This document shows positions 25,937-40,065 of a DNA stretch of 64,000 nucleotides, one piece after another. Made by a program: the position numbers and the translations under genes. Where the stretch lies: NCBI GenBank assembly GCA_037389465.1, contig JAZARR010000250.1, positions 2,961,001-3,025,000 of the forward strand, in the 5' to 3' direction. Position 1 is the stretch's first letter. Each line of letters starts with the position of its first letter. This DNA is from Baylisascaris procyonis (taxonomy: Eukaryota > Nematoda > Chromadorea > Rhabditida > Ascarididae). The notes under the pieces were generated by a model. The model was not told the DNA's origin, did no database searches, and saw only the letters and a program-made list of their open reading frames with translations.

Positions 25937-28900
25937 TCTGTTTATTTATTTGTCATTATTACTATTATTGTTATTGTTGCTATTATTGTATTATTACTAT
26001 TATCACTAAATCAAAAGTAATTTTATAATATTGTTGTTAAATTAAACGAAGTTCTTTTGAAAACTTTATTTTAGGAGAAAACTTTAAATTCTTTGAAAAC
26101 TTTAAAATCAATTACCATATTTTAGGAGCAGCGATATTTCCACGAGGTGAGAATGGACGATTTATTTTCCCCTCAGGCACAAATGGAAATCCAGTAGCAC
26201 CTGTTAATATTTATGGTAATTTTTTTTAAATTTTTATTCTTTATAAAGTAAAAGGGAAAAATGTCGACGCATAAAAGTGAAATATATTTGATAGAAAACG
26301 AAAATAGTTGTCATAATTCGTGTGGCAGTAAAAAATACATCGGAAAATAGTCACTATAGAAATTCAAATATATTCTTTTTTTATGCAATATTTCTCTACT
26401 TTACGCAGAAATATTTTTTTTTTTTTTAATATAATTTTTCTGTAATAAAATATTTAGTATAGAAGTTGGTATTTCCTTTTTAGAGTCACGCTATTGCAGT
26501 TTGTTTAGTACAGAAACGATGATAATTCATCTACTAGTTTTTGGGATTTTCTTATATAAATATAAAATTAAAAAAGGAAACAAAAAAAAATAAATAAATA
26601 AAAATCGATATAAAATCATTTAAAATATGCATCGTAGTTTTTTTATGCCACCGGAAGTGAATATGTCTTTTCCTCTATTTGTGGAAGTGTCTGTTAATTG
26701 CATAAATGAGGTGTAAATTTTTCACATTAGAAACTTTGTGATTCCTAATGTGGATTACCCATTTATTACTTGTATCGATTTACCCATTTACTCAGTTACC
26801 CAACATTTACCCACTTGCCCGCTTACCCATTTACCCAACATTTACCCATTTACCCAACATTTACCCATTTACCCAACATTTACCCATTTACCCATTTACC
26901 AACAACTTACTAGTTGAAAAGTTGTCAATTTTTCTAGTAATACTCATTTCCTCAATTGCAATATCATTTTGCAAATAAAATTAACTGAAATGGAAGTTGA
27001 TCAAAGAACGATTTGTTTTCGTGGAAACTCTAAACGAAAACCGAATGTCCTCTTCATATGACGCTCACATTACAATTGCTTCGTATTTGTTCGATTCGTT
27101 TTGTCGATTGATCAATACATAGAAATTAAAAGTGAAAGTTCCCATCCATGTTATCGTAATCATATCTTTTTATAAGCCCTCCTGGCTTCAATTTCTCATC
27201 GCATATCATTTGAAGATTAATCATCAATCAGTTTGAGATCCCATTTTTATTTTTGAAACAACAAATTTTTTACGAATTCAACGGAAATCATTTTTCAAAG
27301 AACTTAAATGAAAAGTAAGTTGGCAGCTGTTAAGTTTGTTTAACGATTGTCGTTTACACGAATATGCTTTCACCCATATTTACACAAACAATCATATGAC
27401 TGTGCAGGAAAGAAAGAAGAAAGGTAGAGGTAATATGACCGAAGATTACTACCCACCCCCTTGGGTAATGTTATTGTTTCCCGCTCCTTCGGGTAATGTT
27501 ACTGGATATTGTTTGCATCAAATAAGTTTTTCAATTTTTCTAGCCCTCTGCTTATAACTTATTCATTTTTGATGCTTCTCGTTGAATGGGATCACTTCAA
27601 GCATAACACGACTGCTGCATTCAATAGTGATTTCTTATTTCGAATTTGTGTTACTAGTTGAATAACCTCTCTAGCAGCAATACAATTTCAGGTGTACCAG
27701 TATTACCACTCGATAGCAATGGCAAACCTATTATACCGTACGATTCAAATGGCGCTCCATTGATTCATCTAGCGAACGATGGTACTCACTCTTAACTTTA
27801 CACTATTATAAATTTAATTTATTTTTATTTCAGTCTCATAGATGATCACACCGGAAGTACAAGCCGAAAATACGCCATCATCGATCGGTACATTTATAAA
27901 TATGGAGTTTTCATTTCAATTTTATTCCTTCTTTATATGAGAAGATCGCATTCAATGCGATGAAAGTTATGATTTCACTTTATTTACTGATTTAAAATGT
28001 TCAGCTTTTAAAAGGTTAATGGTCATTCGTTTGGAAGGAGGAAAGGGAAGGGAGGTGGGGAAGGGGGAGGGGAATGTTGCAGCACGATTGCTTATTTGCA
28101 ATGCTGTTATTCGATGTATACCTCTTATTAATTGTCTCTCTAACGAACGCAAATAAAAACCCAAATGATTTCTGTCTGCAGCGATATTTATGCGATGCGG
28201 ATTTTTGCACTTTTAAAATTAGTACAAAACAGCGATCAAAAAAAAAAAAAATACAGCATATGCAGGAAAAGAGGCAAAACACGTTGTGCATCTCGTGACC
28301 GGACGTGAATCAGCGCTTATATTTGTGCTTGAGCGGATACGTTAACGACTGAGCTACGTTATGAGACGAGATTGATCTTCTCTCATCGAGATACTATTCG
28401 TCGATCACAACGTGTGCTACCTTTTAATAGGGTGCTCACGTAACAGGTAGTGTGAAATTAGGCTTATATATTTGAAACTCGCTGAAATGCCCTTATCATT
28501 TACAGGTATTACGCCACTCACCGAAGAGGAATATCAATATTCATTACAGTGGAGTGATTATTACGATAAATACAATCAATATTATAATCAACAAAATGCC
28601 TCACAACAGGTTTATTTTTTATTATCATTGATATATATGTAAATGTATGATTTCTAAAGAATATACCTATAGCGTAATTAAGTAATGACTAACCTTCACA
28701 TTAATCTTCTCTTTTACGTAATTAATAGGTTTATAATGGTTATAAAGTAAAGAATATCTGAGGGGATTAATTTCAAGCAAGGGAATTTTTGATGATATTC
28801 GGACGTTGGAAACATTTTAATGTTATATTAATTACTAGAATATATTCGAATACTTGTTCCACTTTTTTTTATTCAAATTCAACTTATTATTAATTTATCA

Positions 28901-31900
28901 TGAAAATTCCTCCACTATTCATATATTGTTATTTGTTATTTTTGTTGAATTGTTTGCACTATAAGTAAAATTGAATTTTTTTTAGCGAATAGGTAGCAGT
29001 ATTATTATATTTATAAAAATATAAGATTGAGATTGTTGATTAATATTTATTATTGCAGGGTTCATCAGGTGTTATTGCTGCAACAAGTGCCGAGACTCTC
29101 GAGCAACATGAAAAAAATTTAAAGCTATTAAAAAAGGTTTTCTTTTCTTTGAAGGATTATTTTCGTAGCGAAATTTTTTCATTGACGAGATAGAGATTTT
29201 TTTTTTCAAGTGCAACAGAATCTGAAGAAGGGATTTCTTATCGGAATATTCGACTTCTTAAAGATTTCACCTAAAAAGATATGCTATTATATAATTCATT
29301 TTTATGGATCTGTTATTATAGAATTGTTTTTGCTGGATCAGTGGATCATTGTTGAGAGAATTTTTCTGGAAATATTTTTCCAATCTAAAATATTTTTATT
29401 CGCGAATATTTGCTTAAGTTTTTCTGTAGTTGAAATTATTGAGGGCCGAAAAAATATAATCTCAAATATGGCGTTGTTTTTCGGTATGTTTGTCCTTTAT
29501 GTTTTGAGGTAGCGAGACGGTATAATGCAGCTAACGAAAATTATCACGTTATTTTATGCTGGAAGGAAGCTAGAAACTTTAGGTGCGACCTGAAGATATC
29601 GATCTACCACCAAGTGAACCACCCCCAGTAACGGGCCCAGTACCAGTCTCAATGACACCGGTCTCGGCTATACCACAGCAGGAGCAACCTAAAAACGATG
29701 AAAAATCAGAAGCCGAAATGCAGCTGAAAGCTAAAACAAAACGTCTTCTTGAAATGCAGCTACGATTCACGAAAAAGGCAGCCTTCGGTGGAGGAAGGAC
29801 AAATCCTTCAAAGATGACGAAGGGAAGTGATTCGACATCAGATACGGGTGACGGTTCTTCTGAAGCGGGAACAGCGGTCTCTGCCAAGGATGACTTTGGA
29901 CTGCAGATAATTCACTCGGCTTCCAGTGTTGGCGATACTGATGCCGGAATCGAAATGGTGGAAGCTGTGCAAGCTCATGCAATTGCTGGCGAGTCTGTTG
30001 CAAAAGATGACTTAATTAAGTCTGTGCCTGTTCAGAAATTACAGGATCGTGCTTCATCTACAGAACGGTTTTTAAACCAACACCAATTGGGGCGGGATGG
30101 TGAGGACGATCTGATTAGTTCAGAATCGTCAAAGGCGAAACAAGTTTCGGAACCTTCAAGGAATGAATCGGCAGTAACGCGAGATGTGGCTGTGCGAGGT
30201 GGGCGAGATGCTGCTAAAAGCATGGAAAACGATTCAGCTGGCGGGTCTAGAAAGGATTCTGCTGTCGAAGAGACAGTACGGAGCCAGGATTCGTCACAGA
30301 GGACTATTGATGTGGCTGACTCAGTGATCGTGAAGTCACCTGCTGGTAACGCAAACTCAGCGAGAGGTATCGACTCGTCATTCTCGAGGCGGCGGTCTCA
30401 TAAAGACGATTCAAATAAAGAGAACGAGGTGTGATTTATTTTTTAATACTTTCTTAAATGTTATTTTTTCTCTGTTTCGCATGTTCACAGATCAGGATTG
30501 CTCTTAATTGGTTAATTTGGATTCGATACAGCTAATATCATGCCTTTCGATGTCGAACAATTTTGAGAGAAACTTTGCATATGGTAGTTCTCTTCCTATA
30601 TAATTAAGTTTTCATTCGCAAGCATTATTTTTACCGTATTTCAATAGCCGATCGTTTTATTAGCGATCAAAAAATTTGCATAATTGATGTCGCATCATTT
30701 CACATCACTCATTTATCTTCATATATTTTGAATGCCTCTAAGATTGCGTCATTATTCATCATTTTCATGACGAAATTTGCATATACGTGCGTGACATTAA
30801 GGATGTGATTAGACTTGCTGCTTCGTTAAATTGCCAGTGTTGACTTACTTGTAAGCTCGGTAGTCGGTTTGATGTTTTCATATAAGGTTTGTATGCATCC
30901 ATTGTTTTCATCTTTGAATTCCACGGAGAGTTTTCATTAATCATCGAAGTGTTCTAAGGGAAAAAAGCACCGATTCTTTACCAAACATGAATTCGATCTA
31001 CGTTTATCCTTGTTTATGAGTTTGAACTTTTAACTCCTGCTTACGAATAGTTTTTACTCGGCCTTTTATTCGATATTTCGAATAAAATCGTTGATCGTTT
31101 CCTACTTTTAAGTTGTTTAGGTTTATTTACATCCACATAGTTTTTTTCTGCGGCATTTATAATATCACTTGCTTAGCATCAACATAGTTAGTCTTCATAT
31201 GTAAATTTATTTCCTTCACAAAATTTTAGCGACGCTATTCGCGTTCGAGTAGTGAAGAGCGTCCACGAAACGTGAGGAGATCATCATCACGTCGTCGAAG
31301 GTCGAATTCGCGAAACAATCGAGATTCGATTGATCGTGAGAGGTTATATTCTGAAAGAAGTTACAGGTGTGAATTTGATATGCCCTCCAGGAGAGGATGG
31401 TCATGTTAGTTAACTCATAAATTCCACTGTGGACAGTGGCATATTAAATTCCATCGTCGAACTAAATATGCCATTTATAAACTAAGTGATTTGTAGTAGT
31501 CAATCAGTTTTAAATTGCGAGGGAATCGGAACATATAATATTGCAGTAATAGGTATTCAGAACGTTATTTAAAGACTGATTATCTGGCGGTTATCAGTAC
31601 AAAGGTTGATGGACATTCAAAAGAACACTTGGATTAATAGTTTGATGGACTAGATGAGCTATTACCGGGAAAGCACATCGTTCGGATTTGAGTTCTGGCT
31701 ATTTTTATTGTAGATCGATCTTTAATTATCTCAGCTTGTGAGCTCACCTCACTTCCAGATTGTGGAAAAAAAAAAGAAGAGACCCTATCGTAAAAAGAAA
31801 TAAAAAGGAAAAGGATTAAATGAAGGAAAAACAGAAATATCCATCTATTAGGAATATGTGCAATGCATCTCGATGGAGGTCAAAAACTTGGGTACGGCAA

Positions 31901-33089
31901 AAGATCATCGTTAATAATATATCGTATATGTGAATTTTGTGTGAGCAGTTATGATGGCATTGAGTTCATTTATTTATAGCTGTATTTATCTATGAAATGG
32001 GTATATAATTTGATTCGATAATGATAAGATTTCTTTCGAATGTAAGACGACTGACTATGTTGTTGGGTCTACCTGAAATGAAGATTTGATGTGTTGGTGT
32101 TAGCTGACTCAAGAAATGTGAAGAAAAAATAGCATAGATCGGCTCATTTAAAAAATTAAATGAAACATTTAGAGGTAAGTGATGTTATTGGAGCGATACA
32201 GATATCGATGAGTTTTTCCACGAAAATTGCAATTGCGACTCATTTTGAGCTGAATGGATCGATCGTCTTCTAGAATTTTACATAAAGTAATATAAAGTTC
32301 TTTTTTTTTGCATAAGCTTTTGTTTTTGCAGTGCTGATTATAAAAATAATTCCTCGTATTCCCCCAACGTCGTTTGATTATGTAAGCCAATCACGCAAAT
32401 GCGGCAATGCATTTTGGCTTACTTGCAGGAAATTACGGCCTTTGCCACTTGCATTAGATGTTGTAAGGGAAAGAGGGTTGTATTAGGGATGTTGTAAGGA
32501 TAAGGGAGGGGGGTTATATTACTTCGAAGATGTCAAACGAAACGCTCAAAGTATGTATGTTTACGGCTTTAACTGGGTGGCTATTTTTAGGGCCGGCAGA
32601 TGGCGTGATTCACGTAGCCGTTCAGATTCCTACTCACCGCGCTATCGTTCTCGTTCTCCGCCTCGACGTCGTCTTTCATCATTCCGTCGAAGCAGGTCCT
32701 CACCTCGTTACAGCTCGAGGAGTCCTGATCGATCGAGGGATCGTTACTCACGCCGAGAGAGGTCTTCCAGCAGAACACGACGTTATATTCGGGAGCGTTC
32801 CACTCAAAGACGTGGCAGGTAATTGATGTATAATTTCTATTTGTCATATTTTTTTGTATTTATTGCATTTGAGGTGTCATTGTGGGGTGAACAACTTTCA
32901 TGTTGAGCGTTTTTTTCCATTTTAGCTGGTGAGGGCGAGCAGGAGTTTAATAGAAAGTGCTGTGCAGATGCATTGACAGAACCACTGCTCACTACGCGAT
33001 TATATATCTACAAAATTATCTATGTTCACCTTAGGTATTGGTCTTTAAGTGTTGGGAGCATTGTAGTTTCTTTTTTATAGTAACCTTGT

Positions 33090-33186
<97 letters not shown>

Positions 33187-36100
33187 TTTCCTGTTACACA
33201 TCTCCTTCTGTTGTTTATTTAGTGCATGAAGGTGAAGTATGGTCCATTTGTAAGACTGTGTGATTTTGATTTCCTCATTTGCAGTTAGGAATTCACCACT
33301 GGAAAGGTGGTACTTCAGCTGATCTATGAATATGATAGAAATATGCTAATTTTATTGGATTTCCGGCTAGTAGTGCAGTTTGCTGGTGATTCACAAATTA
33401 TCTAAATATTATATAAATGTTTAGCTAACAGCCGTAAGGTGAATACAGACGTTCAAAAGAGATTTGCTGGACACTGATTTCGTTAATGATGGTATGCTAA
33501 TGTAGCACATTAATAAGGTAGTATTAAGGTAGCACTTTTGTTGATATGCAATTCCAGATCGTACACGTCGAATAGCTATAGCAATTTCTGTAGCAGTAGA
33601 AGTTCCCGGTGTTGGTAAGTTTATTTTGAAAGAGCTGTGGGATCTTGGCGATTTCGTTTGGTGATCGGTTTGAGTTGCATACTTCATTTTATTTTCTTGG
33701 TGTTTCGACACTGCCATTGCCTCATCTTTATAGGCAGCGTTTGTTCTTTCTTTTATTCCTTTACTTTTATTTAGTTCCACCTCGCCAAGTGGGGGAATAT
33801 GCAAAGAGTCTGTAATGACGAACAGAAAGGAACATAGCATAACAGACAAGAAAGGAAGACGAGAATAAATGTATTTTACCATGGCGGAAGATGGAGGGGG
33901 GATAAGGATGAAGGAGTGGGGAACGAGGTATGCTATGCATGAGAAACTCTAATGAAGGATGACACGTAGTCTCATTTGAGGTCCACTTCCTTGCTTGACC
34001 TCCATGTCATTTAACTATACCCCATCTTCCTTCCAGGATGGGTAATCTTTCAGAATCGTTTATGCTTCATACTGTCATCCTCATCGTATCATAGCGTAGC
34101 GATTTACCGAATCTGTAGTAATCGCCTAAATGCGGATCCGTTGGTTGCTTATAAATGTGCCTATTACAGAAAGCGTCAAATTTGGGCGATTTGAAATATA
34201 TGAATTATTATTATGAGCATAGCTAGAACCAACAATTCTTTTGACGTTTGAAAATTCTTTGCTTGAAAAAGATCTCTTAATGGCTTTTTTCCAGTGATAA
34301 TCTATTTCCGCAAATCTTTCCAAATTTTTTTAAATGGATTTTAATTTTTTGAGTTTTCTGTGCGAGTTTTATTTATGTTACGCTTATTGACATTAAATCA
34401 GCTATAATTTTTTGTCGGAAGAAATGCATCCATAATTATGCACTGAGGTTTACATGGAGAAGTGGACGAATCGTTCCTTTTATATTGCATGAAGCAATTC
34501 TTCTGATTACCTTCTTCATCCTCTCCTATAGAGTGAATATTGTTTAGTGTAAACAATTCACCTGTTTTTGGAGGTCTTTATTTATCTGAGATGGAGTACA
34601 AAAAATCGTCAGTATTTAATCGTCTTAACCATTAGAAATCATACCTTATCACTTGTGATATGATGTGCCAGCATCTCTAACATATTGCCAATTGTCCTGC
34701 AGGTCGTCAAGTCGAGAGAGATCTCCTTACCGTGGTCGCTCATCCTACCGTAGTCATTGGGAGCGATCATCAAGCAGGCGAAGGTCGAGATCCCCAGGAT
34801 ATTTGAGTCCTCGTCGAGGCGATGACAACGATCGATCGTACTCACGAGATCGCTGGTCACGACGTCGTTCACGAAATCGTAGCTTGCATCGTTGCAGTCG
34901 TTCGACAAGCCGATCACGTGGCAGAGCTGTTTCACGTACTTCCTGTTCTCCGCGCAGTGTCAATGATTCTGCAAAGCGCACAGCGGTACGTAGTGCGACA
35001 AGCACTGAGTCACACTGTAACGATTCGGCGAAGGGTGCAACGATACGTAGTGCAGAGAGTAACGATTCACGCTCTGCGTCACCGATCCCATTGCCAAGTG
35101 ACCTTACGTCGGTTCGGAGTGATGTCAGCAGCAAGCTGAAATCATCAACTAAAACGATCACTTCGTATAGCGAAAAGTTCGTTATTGATTTTTTATGATC
35201 TTTGACGCTTGAATTTCAATATATGGAGGATTGCAAGAAAAAAATGCAGTTTAATTTAGTGACAATTCGTTGTCGATCAAAAAATTTAATTTCATTATCT
35301 TCATGTGTTTGTTTCAGATCTTGTGCCAGTAATTTCCCTGAATTATTTACAGATTGAGACGCCTAATTATTCACAATAATGGTACAGTTTGTTATTGATT
35401 ATTAATTTCTTGATCTTGAAGCACCGTTTACTTTTAATCTCTTTTGGAGTCATTTCGATTATAAATTGAAGTATGCATCTCGTTTCCTTCTAGAGGTTCT
35501 CACTTGAAACATTTGCATATCTGACGCGTTGAAATTTGACATATCACTTAGCGGTTCGCTTATATAAGATAATGGAACAAAAGTTTTTTCATCTTTTTCG
35601 AGCTCCGCGTTGTTTGGACATATCTTCTTAGCGCTATAGCCCCATAATAAAAAATTAATACAAGGATCGGTACATGTTTAGCATCCTTTTCTATAGTAAT
35701 TGTTTTCCTCTGTTTATTCTTCATTACAAATACATTACATAATAATGAACTGAATGTATTCATCAGTCGTCAATTGATTTCAATAAGTGAATTGTAATAC
35801 AATGCATTTTTGCATCAAGTTGTCGTTTTTTTTTCATAGTCGACAAGATGATTCACATTATAGAAGTCTAACGGAAAGGTCAGAAAGTGATGGACAAATG
35901 GCGAAAGCAAAAAGATCTAAGGAAAAGAAAAAGAAGAAGAAAAGAAATCGCAAAGGATCTTCATTGAGGTTGGCAACTAAACGTTTCATTTGTGTCGATG
36001 TGAATGATTACGTTGTTGTTATTATAGTGGTCAACTGTTGATCACAAAGTTCACTCGAATTGATATTGATTTCAAACTAAAGTTTGATGGTGATTGGGTA

Positions 36101-39100
36101 GTTAGAGAGCTCATTCATAGCAAGATTCAAATAAGGAGATGTGATTGAAGGGATCATCTCATATTCTCTCTTCAAGCCTCAAAAGTTCGAGCTAGAAGGA
36201 GTGAGAGTGTGAAAGGTCGACTGTGAAATCGGCTGTTTTTCCGCTTCTCAGTTTATAGAGTTTGATACGGTTTCTATTCCAGGTTTTCCTGAAAAGCGAT
36301 GTACATACCATATATGGAATTATGTTGCAGTAGTACTAATGTGCCCCATTTCGCTATTTTGCAAATAAATACCGCTTTTTTCCTTTGTTTCATCCCATGA
36401 AAATATTTTACACTGTAGAGATATAGCATAGGTGCAGAGTTTGCCAATTTCACCATCGAGTGCAGCTACTGCTAAGGTCTATTTAATTGTAAGGGAGTAG
36501 GGGGATAAGAACAATGGGATTGAATAGTAGTTTCCGAGAGGTGGAGTTGAGACTTTCCCTTCTTTGATGGTAGCACTCGTGTTGGGAGAGTTAGAGAATG
36601 CTTTGCCTTGAGGTGAGCGTCGAGCCCGATTCCCTTACAGTGGATGCTTATGTCATATGATTGTCTTGAGTGTCCTAATGTGCGATCATTGCAATAAATC
36701 ATTGCAATCGTTGTTGGTAATATAAAGGTTGTTGCTTGCATAAGGCACATTATTTTAGAAAGAGCAAAGAGGATAGTGCTAAAGTATACGACGATGAGCG
36801 TGCTACAGAAGCCACACCAGCCAAGGAATCAGATTCCCGTATGGATGCTTCCGAGACGGAGCCACTGGAATTCGATTCGTATGCTTTCACTTTTTATTTG
36901 AAATTCATATGTAAATACTTTTCAAGGAGAAGGTGCAAAGCGTCGTTCGTTCTCCGCAAGTACTATAACTCATACTGGTTGACTAACCAAAATTTTTTTC
37001 TTTTTTGTTAAAAAAACCCAAATGCGTTATGCGTCAACAGAGGTTTTATTTTCATGTGAATTTCAATCTTCTTCTCTCAATGTCATCACTGGCACCACCA
37101 TTGTTTAGTTTTTCCTCAACTCGGAAAGATTAGGGTGATGGTGTTGCTGCTAGTGCCAGTAGATTATTATGTTTATCTTTAACAATTGTACGTTATTTTT
37201 GTTGTTATACTAAATTACCGACTGCCCCCCCCCCCCTGTTTTCATCTGTGTTACTAAAATAGGGGCTGATGGAATTGCCGAAGCAACTTCAATGACGAGC
37301 ATAATCGCATATTTATTAAAATTTTCTGATCTATCACATGTATTGCTCTATATTTGTTTTTTGATTTGTGAAAAATCTTACGTCGCTTTTTTCTTTATGT
37401 TAACGCGACTTTTGTTCTTTCTTTTTGATGTCGACGTATATTACCAATTATTTTTTTATGAGAATACAAAATATTATTTGAAGGTATGGTCCTTTGCCAC
37501 CGAAAAAAATGCTTAATGATGCCGATTCGGAGACCAATGAAGTTGCTGATTGGGCAGAGGATGCAAAATCTGTTAAGGTTTGTTGTTTATGAATCAATGC
37601 ATAGTTGAAGAGGGCGGTTTACTATTTCAACCAATAGCTGGCCTCAGTTCGGCCGCAGAGATGGGAATCGAAATTTAAGAGCGAATTAAAGTGCTTTAAA
37701 TTTGTTACCGAATCTAGTAAATTCCTTTTGTCGAAACTGTGGTGGTTTGTTGACTCCGGCGGAGCTAAGATGGCATCACTGTTTAATTATGATATGCAGT
37801 GCACCTTGTTGGTAAAACATCAGGCATACATTCGGAGGACTTTTTGTTTGTTTACACGTTGGAAAAGTTTTTCTCTTAAGCTCTCTTCTGGTTCACAATT
37901 ATGCTACTTGGCGAATTTATAAAATTTTTGCTAGCTTGAAGTAAGAAATTTAGAAGATAGTTGCAGAAAGGGTGAGAATAGAAAAAATAAGATATAAAAG
38001 TTCTAAGAAAAAGTAAAAACTTTCAGAGAAAAATTAGCATTTTCGTCATATATACGAAAAGTTGAGTAAGCTTCGCTGAAAAATGTGTAAAAAAATAGCT
38101 CAAGAATAATCAATTGTTTTATCACTCATTGTGGTGAGACGTTATGAGAATACAACATTTCGATTCGGAATAGTTTTGCATTGTCTATGGCATTGATGAG
38201 AGTATTGACAAAGATTGCTTCTAGGATAAAGAAACGAAGAGGAAAAAGAAGAAGAAACGAAAGAAGAGGAGCAAAGACTCAAATAGTGAGCACGAGGAAG
38301 ATATGCAAGGGAATAGTCATCGTGAACCGGAAGCAGACGAGGCGGAAGTAGATGGGATAGAGCCAGGCGAGATACGTGAACAAGACCCATCACCCAAGTA
38401 GGATTTATTTTCGTTTGAAATTTTGTGTGAAAATAATATTGGGAGGGATAGCCGTCTATATTCACTTAATTAGTGGCTATGTTTTGTTTTAATTAATTAA
38501 TTAATTAATTAATTAATTAATTAATTAATTAATTAATTAATTAATTAATTAATTTATTTATTTATTTATTTTTTGATAGTCCTTGTAGAAATCATAGGAT
38601 TTATTCTACTGCTCGCTATTAATATCTAGGAGACATTCGCTAGTTTTAAATCATTTAGAAATCTTGTCCTTTGATTATTCACAAATATAGAAAATTTATT
38701 GCCGCATCAGTGGACAAAATGAAAACAGAGATTTGATGCTTTGTTCGATTCATACCAATCGAAGGGTTTTGTTTGAAAATCGCAATGGGTTATTATTTAT
38801 GGCGACATTTTCGTGCATATTATTATCGATATGTAGGCACATTTACAGTATGATCAAAGATTAACATATTCACATGACAAAGATGACTTTAACATAAAAG
38901 TTTTCAGTACTATTGTTCAATTAAAAGATTGGAATTATAGGGATCTTCCATTTCTTTTAGACACCATTTAAATTAAATTGCGTTCAATAATATTATTGAT
39001 ATATTTTCTCAGTCCTCTGTAATTCAACGAGAAGGCATATTTTTTGATTTGAAGTAAATATTAATTCGTTGATATGAGTTAATTTAAGAAGGTGATTAGC

Positions 39101-40030
39101 GTTTTATGTAGTGAATTCTCTAATTCTTTCAGTGGGCAATAATACAGACATGTAAGTTCATTAAGAAAATTTTGTTCTTGTAAAGTTTTTTTTCTGTTTC
39201 AATGGACTGAATATTTTCTATTTTTATTTGACGATACATCTTACTCGGAAGGGAGGGAAAGGGGAGAAAAGGGATATGATCTTTTGAATTTTTAATGCAA
39301 CGAAATTTATATATTGAATCCTACAGAATTGCCTTGCATAATTATTTTCATCAGACCTTGTCATTTAAAATTTCTAGATTGCTCACTAAATTTCTGTCAG
39401 CTTCCGTTGAATTCATAAGATTAAGAAAAAAAGCGAATAGATGTATTATTTATAATGAAACTGCAAAGCGTTGTCAATTATAATTTTGGCAGTTCTTTTT
39501 TTAAATTAACTTCTATTAATATTATAGCTTACAATATTTAGATAATTTTCAGCATTCTTGACTTTGGGTGAGTCTCCAGATGTTTTCTTTTTTTTTTTTT
39601 TTTGAATTGTACAATAAAATAGTTTTAAGCGATGAAAATAAAATTCGTATATTTAACTGGTATTGATTTCAATTCAGACATTATGTGGATGAATCGGATG
39701 GTTTGAGTGTTGTATTTATTGGACCGAAATGGGAAGGAAGTACGAAGAACAGCGCCACTGCAAAGTTGACTGATGATAGCATTCACAGTGCTAACGATGC
39801 ACCACCGAAAGTAATCGTTGTTTAAAGAATTCACCTATCGTATTAGTGCTCACTCATTGTTTTGCTCCCTACCCCAAATACTGGTAGGAACTTTTCTGTT
39901 GTTACAATCGTTTAATTGAAACTATTTTAACCATTTCTGATTATTCTTTGGCACCACTTTAATTGCATTTCTAAAATAAATAAATCATTTCTTTATCACT
40001 AATGAATAAATAGATGAATAGATAAATAAG

Positions 40031-40065
<35 letters not shown>

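Larger units (their letters stand above)
24761..27781 (+). other. Decapeptide-repeat region of the SR gene (exons 4-6)
   Basis: About twelve imperfect units of 10-11 residues of the form P-x-D-x-N-G-x-P-I-F, for example FPVDDIGQPVFP, LPLDSNGKPIIP and FPSGTNGNPVAP. They span the end of exon 24659-24965 and the whole of exons 26126-26215 and 27692-27781. The last two are each exactly 90 nt and symmetric phase 1-1, with introns always splitting a Gly codon after NG. Such exons can be duplicated or skipped without a frameshift. Confidence 0.85.
31230..35176 (+). other. RS domain of the SR gene (exons 31230-31366, 32591-32818, 34703-35176)
   Basis: Three consecutive exons encode a dense Arg/Ser region with typical blocks such as RRYSRSSSEERPR, SRSPPRRR and SRSPGYLSPRRGDD. 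The exons join in the same phase (each ends after two codon bases), so any of them can be skipped without a frameshift. RS domains are phosphorylated and mediate contacts among splicing factors (family knowledge). Confidence 0.85.

Noticed and set aside
26757..26899. TTTACCCA repeats considered as interstitial telomere sequence
   Set aside because: The nematode telomere repeat is TTAGGC; this unit differs and varies in length, so it is an ordinary minisatellite.
34754..35161. 135-codon minus-strand ORF and a 105-codon plus-strand ORF at 34822-35139
   Set aside because: Both are shadows of the RS-domain exon 34703-35176; Arg/Ser codon repeats keep the other frames open.
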